Origin: Pterois miles
Taxonomy: Eukaryota; Chordata; Actinopteri; Perciformes; Scorpaenidae
NCBI GenBank assembly: GCA_947000775.1
Contig: CAMQGK010000008.1
Location: 3,693,501-3,757,500, forward strand
DNA: 64,000 nt
Direction of reading: 5' to 3'
Shown one piece after another: positions 57,616-64,000 of this stretch. Made by a program: the position numbers and the translations under genes. The notes under the pieces are model-generated. The model ran no database searches, had not been told where the DNA came from, and worked only from the letters and a program-made list of their open reading frames with translations. The number at the start of each line of letters is the position of its first letter. Positions within the stretch are counted from its first letter, which is position 1.

Positions 57616-59219
57616 TATCACAACGTACTGTATATCAATACTGCAATATAACATTACACACACTGTGATAGTGAATTTTGTTCATATCCACCACCCCAAC
57701 TCAAAACCTGGACAAACAAAGCCAAAACTAGTTACATGGTTAGATTTTTGTAATTCAGACCCTCCTAAAGTGAAAAAACTACAGACCTCTGCTACACCAT
57801 GGCTTACTTGATTTGGTTCAGTGTAACGGGGAACTCAGGAAAAGCATGAGGAAGATCATACGAGTGATGGCAATTGAGCCTGCCCAGTTGTCATGTGTGA
57901 TCAATCAGTTGTGCTCCTAGTAGTTCACGCATCTCATAAATCACAAACAAGTACAGCGTACTTTTTGTCCCAAATTCATAACGGATTGATGATAACGATT
58001 AATCAGTCTAATAACCGACTTCCTGCAGTTTCACATCACAAACAGGTTTGATTAATGTTGAGGTGTGCTGTTGAGTAGAAAAAATGATTTTGGGTTCATG
58101 ATGGATGCAATAACTGAGTAGATGAGTAGATGTGGACAGATGGACTCATGCAGGGGTAAACGGAGTCGACTGTTAGAGAGAGCAGAGGCTCATGGGAAGA
58201 GTCTTGAACTCAGCCAGCTTCTGCAATCTGGAATCTGATAGGAACAAATATGTCTTTGTTTTCTGCTGTGTGTGTCTGACCGTGTGTCATACCCTGCCTG
58301 TGCTCGGCCTCTGTCTGTATAGGATATATATTATTGTCTGTTGCTCCCCAGGCAGATTTGACGCTCTCTATCCCATCATCATGTTTCCAAGACTCTATCT
58401 CAAAGTTTAAAAACAATCCAAGACCACTTTACCCAATGTTTTTGCAGGAATTTCATTTCCTTTGACTTTTCAGTAGGCTACCCACCATGGCCGCAATTAT
58501 CACAGCTATCACACTATCTAAACTCTTAACCACAGAGGCCGCAAGGCTCCCACACAAAGGCCTGTCTTTATATGAGCGGCTCACCACATATTTCATATGA
58601 CTCCATAAACCATATGCAAAGCTGCTCCGCCAGTCTGCACACAATTAGAAGTTTTATGATGAAATGGCAACACTTGATACTGCTATTAATTTTTCAATAA
58701 GTGCAATCTGAGATTATAAAAAACAGTTGAAATAATTAACAAATATACACATTTAAGACTTTCAAAAGATAGGTTTCTTTAATGGCCATGAAGAGAAATT
58801 TCCTTTTCCTTCCTTTTCCAGCAGGACTTCATTTCTCATAATCTACAGTGAGTTAAGGCTTTGCAAGGCATTTGTTTGGTCTAGTACTGCACACATTGTG
58901 ACCCTTCCAGTGACTCAGCAGCAGACAGTTGGTGCCTTTAATCGGTTGCTGGCTTTACGTCAGCGAGAAAAGTCATTTGCATTTGTATCGAGTTAGAAAA
59001 AGGCGAAGGGGGAAAAAACAGCACTGTGCAAAGTTTTCGGTCCCCTCAGAGTATTTTGTCCACTATTGATGTGGTGAAAGAGCTTTTCAGACGCGTATGG
59101 GACCCTAAAATCCTTTGACGTGGGTGAGCACAGGCTACAACAACAAAAACTAAAGAGTTACTATTGCATCATTTTAGATTCAGTGGAAATCTGTAGTTTT
59201 AGTCGGTCCACCACTTTTG

Positions 59220-59960
59220 TTCCAGGCTAAAATATCTCAACAACCATTGGATGAATTGCGATGAAATTTTAGATATTCATTGTGACCAGAAGATGAATCC
59301 CAACGACTTATCCTCTCCAACAGCGGAATGACCGTTAGCCGTCACCATCTTGAATATTTGCACTCAGAAGTGACATGAGAGGGTGGAGCTCAGTACAAAA
59401 GAACGCTGAATAAGACATTTTTAGGCGGCCAAAAATGTTATAATTAACTTTCACGAACTGAAAACACACTGTGAAAGGGTTAAAGTTGTAAAACGAAAAC
59501 ACACACAATTCCCAGACTGGACAAAACTGTGGGAGCCACACCCTAAAGCATCCCCTGCTTTATGGTCTATTTGCCTCTAAATGGGACCATAATTTACGAA
59601 ATGAACATCACACTGTTTTGAAGAAGACTTGAAACTAGCGATTGAGACCGTAAACTCATGTTTACAATGTTTACTTAATAAATCAATTGAGAAATAGGCT
59701 CATTTTCTCAGACTTCTTTTTGCAACCAGAGGAGTCGCCCCCTGCTGGCTGGTAGACAGAATGCAGGTTAAAGGTACTTCTACATTGGCTTCACTTTTCA
59801 GAAACAGAGGTTGTCCACTACGAAATACCTGCTAGTGCAATTTGGTAAATGTTAGCATACTAACATGCTAAACTAAAGCAGTGAACATGGCACCTACTAA
59901 ACATCAATATGTTTTACAGCCTCATAGCACCACCAGCATGGCTGGTAGTCTTGTCTACTT
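59220..59960. repeat. Dispersed repeat interrupted by 59345-59805
   Basis: AAAATATCTCAACAACCATTGG at 59230 and GTTAGCATACTAACATGCTA at 59850 belong, in my recollection, to one fish repeat. Here a different repeat separates them. Confidence 0.4.
59345..59805 (-). repeat. Inverted second copy of 44465-44907
   Basis: CTTGAAACTAGCGATTGAG, CCCCTGCTTTATGGTC and AGACTTCTTTTTGCAACCAG are the reverse complements of sequence at 44465-44907. The two copies lie 14.4 kb apart in opposite directions. Confidence 0.75.
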
Positions 59961-61506
59961 ACAAGCAGCGCTATGCATATCATTCAGGTAGTTATAAAGC
60001 TAACTCACCAATGTTGAGCAAATCTTGAGTCTCGAGTTTTAGTTATTCAGTGTCAGATTTAGAGTTTTTTTTCCCACTGTGTCAATTGTCCAAAGAAACA
60101 GTTTGATAAGGGCGTTCAAAAGGTTTTGTCGTGGACCCGGGTCTTGTATGAATTGCCGCGTTAGCTATAGTACATTTTCTCATGACTAACTATGAATGGC
60201 AGGTTGAATATGTGTTCAATATCCTGCAGCACACCCCAGGTTTGTGTGTGAAGGATGAATTGGACCATTGATAAAAGCACTTCAGATCACCAGTTGGCGC
60301 ACCCTTATTCCCCAGGCTGGAGATTCAGCCTGATGAAGGAAGAGATCTTGTGACGTGGACACATCCGGACACAAATTATGTTGACAATGAATTACGATGT
60401 CAGTAATCCCTTTTGACAGAAGACACGCCAGATTCAACTTAAGATCATCCCTTTCCATCTCTAGAACATATGATTAGAAATATACATATGAGTGGATGTG
60501 CCAGAAGTGAATCTCAGGGGACATTTAAAACAATTTCTCGATCACAGATTGACTTTTTTTTTTTTTTTGTTATGACAGGAAAAACGCACTCAGTGATGGA
60601 AACATGTTGCCTCTCAACACCAGGCTGCCATTAGACTCCCTTCAGACTCTCTTTGCACACACTACGGATGCGTGAAAGTTGCGGTGGATTTTGAAAATGA
60701 ATGAATGTACGTCTGTGCCATGATAAATGCGGTTGCCCAAGATGTGTCTGGAGATGCTTTTAGGACTATTTCAAAGGGATTTGGTGCAGTCAGGCATTGA
60801 TGATAACGTCTGTCTTAGCGCAGGCATGTGACACTTTTCAAGCTGTGTTGGAATCTGGGTGTGCCGCTGATCTATCAAGTCAGATGTGAAACTCATTGAT
60901 CTGTAACTATTGTGATTCATAATGATGTGAAATGTCAAAACACCCTCAGCTGCAGCTACAACATTCAGTTGTACTTTAGTCTCTCATGTTGCTGATGAGT
61001 TTTCTTCTCTAACAGCTCAGAGTTTGTAGCACCTTTTTGTTGCTGCTGACATGAACAGGCAGTACATGTTAGCACTACAGACCGCTCATTCAGCTCCCTG
61101 CTGATCAAACCTATGTTGAAAACTTTTAAATCCTCTGTGAATTTACACTTTCACTTGAGCATCTTAAGTAGTAATTATACCAGCTAAGCTGCTTTCTATG
61201 TGTCCCTTAGCAACAATTAGCAGCTTACATAACAGTATATATACATAATATATTTCTATTACAGTAATGCATGCAATTTCAGCATAGTCTGCTAATAGTC
61301 CATGAAGAAACAAACAAGCCTCAGGTAGGTTTATTGATTTACCTTCAAATGGGGTCGTGTTTACCATGTTCATGAGAAAAGTCCAGATGAACGCTCCCCT
61401 CTTGTGGTATTCACAACCTCCTAAGTGGCGTGCATAATAAGTTCATATATTGTAATTTTAGTCCTACAGAGTTTTTCCTCTCTATTCTTATAATATATTC
61501 TTATAT

Positions 61507-61814
61507 GGGGCGGCAGTAGCTCAGTCCGTAAGGACTTGGGTTAGGATGTGGAGGACCCGGGTTCAAATCCCCCATGGACCAAGACCAACTGGTTGCTGGA
61601 GAGGTGCCAGTTTACCTCTTGGGCACTGCCGAGGTGCCCCTGAGCAAGGCACCAAACCCCCAACTGCTCTGGGCGCTTGTCAGGAGCAGCCCCCTCACTC
61701 TGACATCTCTCCATTGACATGTATATGTACTGTGTGAACTGTACTGTGTGAACAACAGAGTGTAAAACTGAATTTCCCCACTGTGGGACTAATAAAGGAA
61801 TATCTTTCTTTCTT
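61507..61814 (+). mobile_element. tRNA-derived SINE
   Basis: The head GGGGCGGCAGTAGCTCAGTC carries an A box (TAGCTCAGTCCG, 61517-61528) and a B box (GGTTCAAATCC, 61560-61570) at tRNA spacing. A tRNA-unrelated body follows (GGCACTGCCGAGGTGCCCCT) and a tail CTAATAAAGGAATATC then TTTC repeats. It cannot be a functional tRNA gene: the right acceptor arm is missing. Confidence 0.85.
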
Positions 61815-62475
61815 TTATAATTTTTTTCATCATTATGCCTTTGCATTTCCTTCGTTATGTTACCCACTTGATAACTTGCTAACTCGTTAGCATCGGTGGT
61901 TTCTAGACAGTAACGTTAATATTGCTGTTGCCTAGTGGCGGCGGTCTCACCGCTCGACCATTTGAATGCCAAGCATACGGTGTAGTTATGGTGGCTTCCC
62001 ATGTGGTAACCACGCGATCACAAGTTCCATTTGAAGTCAGCTTTAACACACAGGTAGTAGGGAGGGGTCCTGATTTTCGATTATTCAAATAGTGGTTAAG
62101 TTATTAAAAATCAAATGCATGCATGCAGTGCTGCACCGTGCTGCTCCCTGCATTTCAGCAGGTAGATCAGCTGTTCGAGCAGCAGAACTTATTGTCAGTC
62201 AAACCTGACAGAAACAAAATAAAACTCACCAAAACCATCGGTGTGTCTTTCCAGCGGCCTCTTCGACTCTTCCAACAATACGGTTGAAATTATCTCTTAA
62301 TCCACAGTGCATTTTCAAAAAATAATCCATTAATTCCTAGTGATTTTTGAATAGTATTTTTGCTTGGAATGCACATCCCTAACAGGAAGGTATTAAGACA
62401 TTTTTTGGCAATTTTGTTGCTCAGTAATTGAGGCTGTCAAAGGTGTACATGTCCAGATGAGATAATGAGGATTTG

Positions 62476-63130
62476 CCATTTTTGGAAATATGCTTGTTTG
62501 CGGTCTTGCTGAGAGTTGCGAGAAGAAAATACCGCTTTCGTGTTTGTGCATTAAGATGCTGGAGCCAGGAAGCGTTCGCCTCAGTGTTGCAAACTTGGAA
62601 ACTTAGTGACTTTTCAAACCCTCTTAGTGACTTTATTCCTAAAAACCAACTACCCTCAAATTTAGCAACTTTACACATCAGGGAAAAGAAAGAAATATAT
62701 TATATTGTAATTAATTGCCATGCATGTTGCTCAGAGTAATCACAGTCCGCGGCCTTTCTACCAATAACACAGGGCCTCTCCTATCCTCTTACACCTTGCG
62801 CCATACCGTGCACAGGCAGTCAGCCAACACAACCACTAAGCTTCATGCAAATCATGTGCTTTGACATCACCAATATGTAAATAGATATATGATGTCATCT
62901 GACTTTTTAGCGACTTTTGAAGCAGGTGGTAGCTACTTTCACTGGAAAAAGAAGTTGGCAACACTGATTGGCCAAGCTTCATATAAAGAAAGGAAGGAGA
63001 GTGAAACATCTAGCCTAGCTCGCTCCAAAGTCAAAAAATAAATAAATATGCCTACCAGCACCTCTAAACCTCACTCATTGATAAATAATGTCAAGACAAG
63101 GTGTAGGTTTTATGGGGAGTTTTTTTTGTT
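62476..63130 (+). repeat. TTAGCTTAGC-family repeat split by a transposon
   Basis: The left half (GGAAATATGCTTGTTTGCGG to GGAGCCAGGAAGC) and right half (AAGCTTCATATAAAG to CTACCAGCACCTCTAAA) are colinear with the family but separated by 385 bp of foreign DNA at 62582-62966. Confidence 0.65.
62582..62966. mobile_element. Non-autonomous hAT-like element, CAGTGTTGC...GCAACACTG
   Basis: It begins CAGTGTTGCAAACTTGG and ends AGTTGGCAACACTG, inverted repeats with the CAGTG start typical of hAT. It interrupts a recognisable repeat. The 8-bp flanks GTTCGCCT and ATTGGCCA agree at five positions, as expected for an old target duplication. Confidence 0.7.
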
Positions 63131-63236
63131 TCTGGTCTGTATGCTAAAATATTCTGGCTAGAGTACCATATGTTGCACATACTAGCACTAAAACTTGCAT
63201 GAAAGTAAAAAGTGATTTTTATTTTAGAAAGTATTT

Positions 63237-63255
63237 TATATATATATATATATAT
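63237..63255. repeat. (TA)n microsatellite
   Basis: A 19-bp TA run in STIM2 intron 2. Confidence 0.9.
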
Positions 63256-63933
63256 CATTGCAGCCAATTTAAAAAACATTCTGTCTGTAAAATTAATCTA
63301 GGTAGGCCTACAGTCCACGGTAGAGTATAATACTAAAACTGTCAAAATATGGTGTCTCACAGTCTAACAGTTCAATAAATGCTGTGTCCAAATTCATTGT
63401 CTAATGATTAAATTGAATCTATTTACAATGACAAATCGCTTACTGCCTAAAGTCATTTGGAATCAGAAAACAACCTGGATGCTAACTTTGCAATACAGAT
63501 ATACTGTAGCTTGCCCATCAGCAGAATAGCATATGATACTTTACTGCAGTAATATCAAAGGCTAATTAGTTAGCTAAAGCAGTAGTTTATGCCAAGGCCA
63601 CATATACACGGTCTTTCCCTTGTTGCTAAGGTTCCAGCAGTTCCCTGGTGGGTTTGTTTTCTATGGCTTCCTCTGCGGGGGCATTTAGTTCAGAGCTACC
63701 AAAGGAGGACAGCCGGAAACTGGAAGCACACACACACACTCACAGGTGGACGTGGTGCCTCCGCCATCGGTCTCGTTCTCTTTTCAAAGTCCCTAAAAGG
63801 AAGAAAGGAGAGCGAAAAGAAAGTGTGTGTGTGTGATCCAAAGCCAGACTTTTAGGCAAATCCAGCTCTCAGCAGCTCTCTGTCAAACCACACATGGACA
63901 TACACAGACAAGCACAGACATCTGAGTCTCATT

Positions 63934-64000
63934 TTAAAGCTGGGGTAGGCAATTTATTTTAGAAACATTTGTTGAGATTCTCTTCACGTCCTGACAGTAA
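63934..64000 (+). mobile_element. Left end of a TTAAAGCTGGGGTAGGC element, cut by window edge
   Basis: The end TTAAAGCTGGGGTAGGCAA matches the reverse of the right end of the element at 20158-20729. The rest lies outside the window. Confidence 0.6.

Larger units (their letters stand above)
50330..64000 (+). other. STIM2 intron 2, left part
   Basis: No STIM2 exon 3 (the segment just after the EF-hand, FIRED-like) was found up to the window end, so this intron exceeds 13.6 kb. Unassigned stretches include 50330-51680, 52300-53700, 54900-56700, 57650-59200 and 60000-61480. Confidence 0.65.

Noticed and set aside
61507..61580. tRNA gene
   Set aside because: A and B boxes are present, but the cloverleaf is incomplete and the sequence continues into a SINE body and tail.
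50330..64000. STIM2 exon 3
   Set aside because: I looked for a segment starting FIRED or a close variant after an acceptor AG in the right phase and saw none, so it should lie beyond the window.

Overview
The window is nuclear DNA of a ray-finned fish, most likely a spiny-rayed teleost. The genes are split into short exons with GT-AG introns, introns and intergenic DNA are AT-rich, there are long (CA)n runs, and the non-coding sequence is packed with small inverted-repeat DNA transposons, a tRNA-derived SINE and a Tc1/mariner relic of the kinds common in teleosts. The species cannot be named from the sequence.

Two protein-coding genes are present, both on the + strand. Positions 865-15501 hold the last 15 coding exons of TBC1D19, a TBC (Rab-GAP-fold) protein. 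They give 382 residues plus a stop, and the 5' exons lie left of the window. Positions 22200-50329 hold the first two coding exons of STIM2, the ER calcium sensor of store-operated calcium entry. Exon 1 encodes the start and signal peptide, and exon 2 encodes the conserved cysteine pair and the canonical EF-hand. The rest of STIM2 lies beyond the right edge. TBC1D19 and STIM2 are also neighbours in mammals (human 4p15), so the linkage supports both calls. Nothing suggests the two proteins act together.

Layout: 1-864 is intron of TBC1D19. From 865 to 15501 exons alternate with introns of 80 bp to 3.5 kb. From 15502 to about 20900 is the 3' UTR and intergenic DNA, ending in a nested TIR transposon. 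From about 20900 to 22199 is a CpG-rich STIM2 promoter and 5' UTR with two CCAAT boxes. From 22333 to 50198 is a 27.9-kb first intron of STIM2, mostly mobile-element debris. From 50330 to 64000 is the start of STIM2 intron 2, again repeat-rich, with no third exon found.

I found no prokaryote-type system, CRISPR array, rRNA, free-standing tRNA or third protein-coding gene. The most interesting material is structural: a templated patchwork insertion inside TBC1D19, several datable nested transposons (one directly upstream of the STIM2 promoter), a composite repeat that moved as a unit, and a TBC domain that appears to lack both catalytic finger residues.
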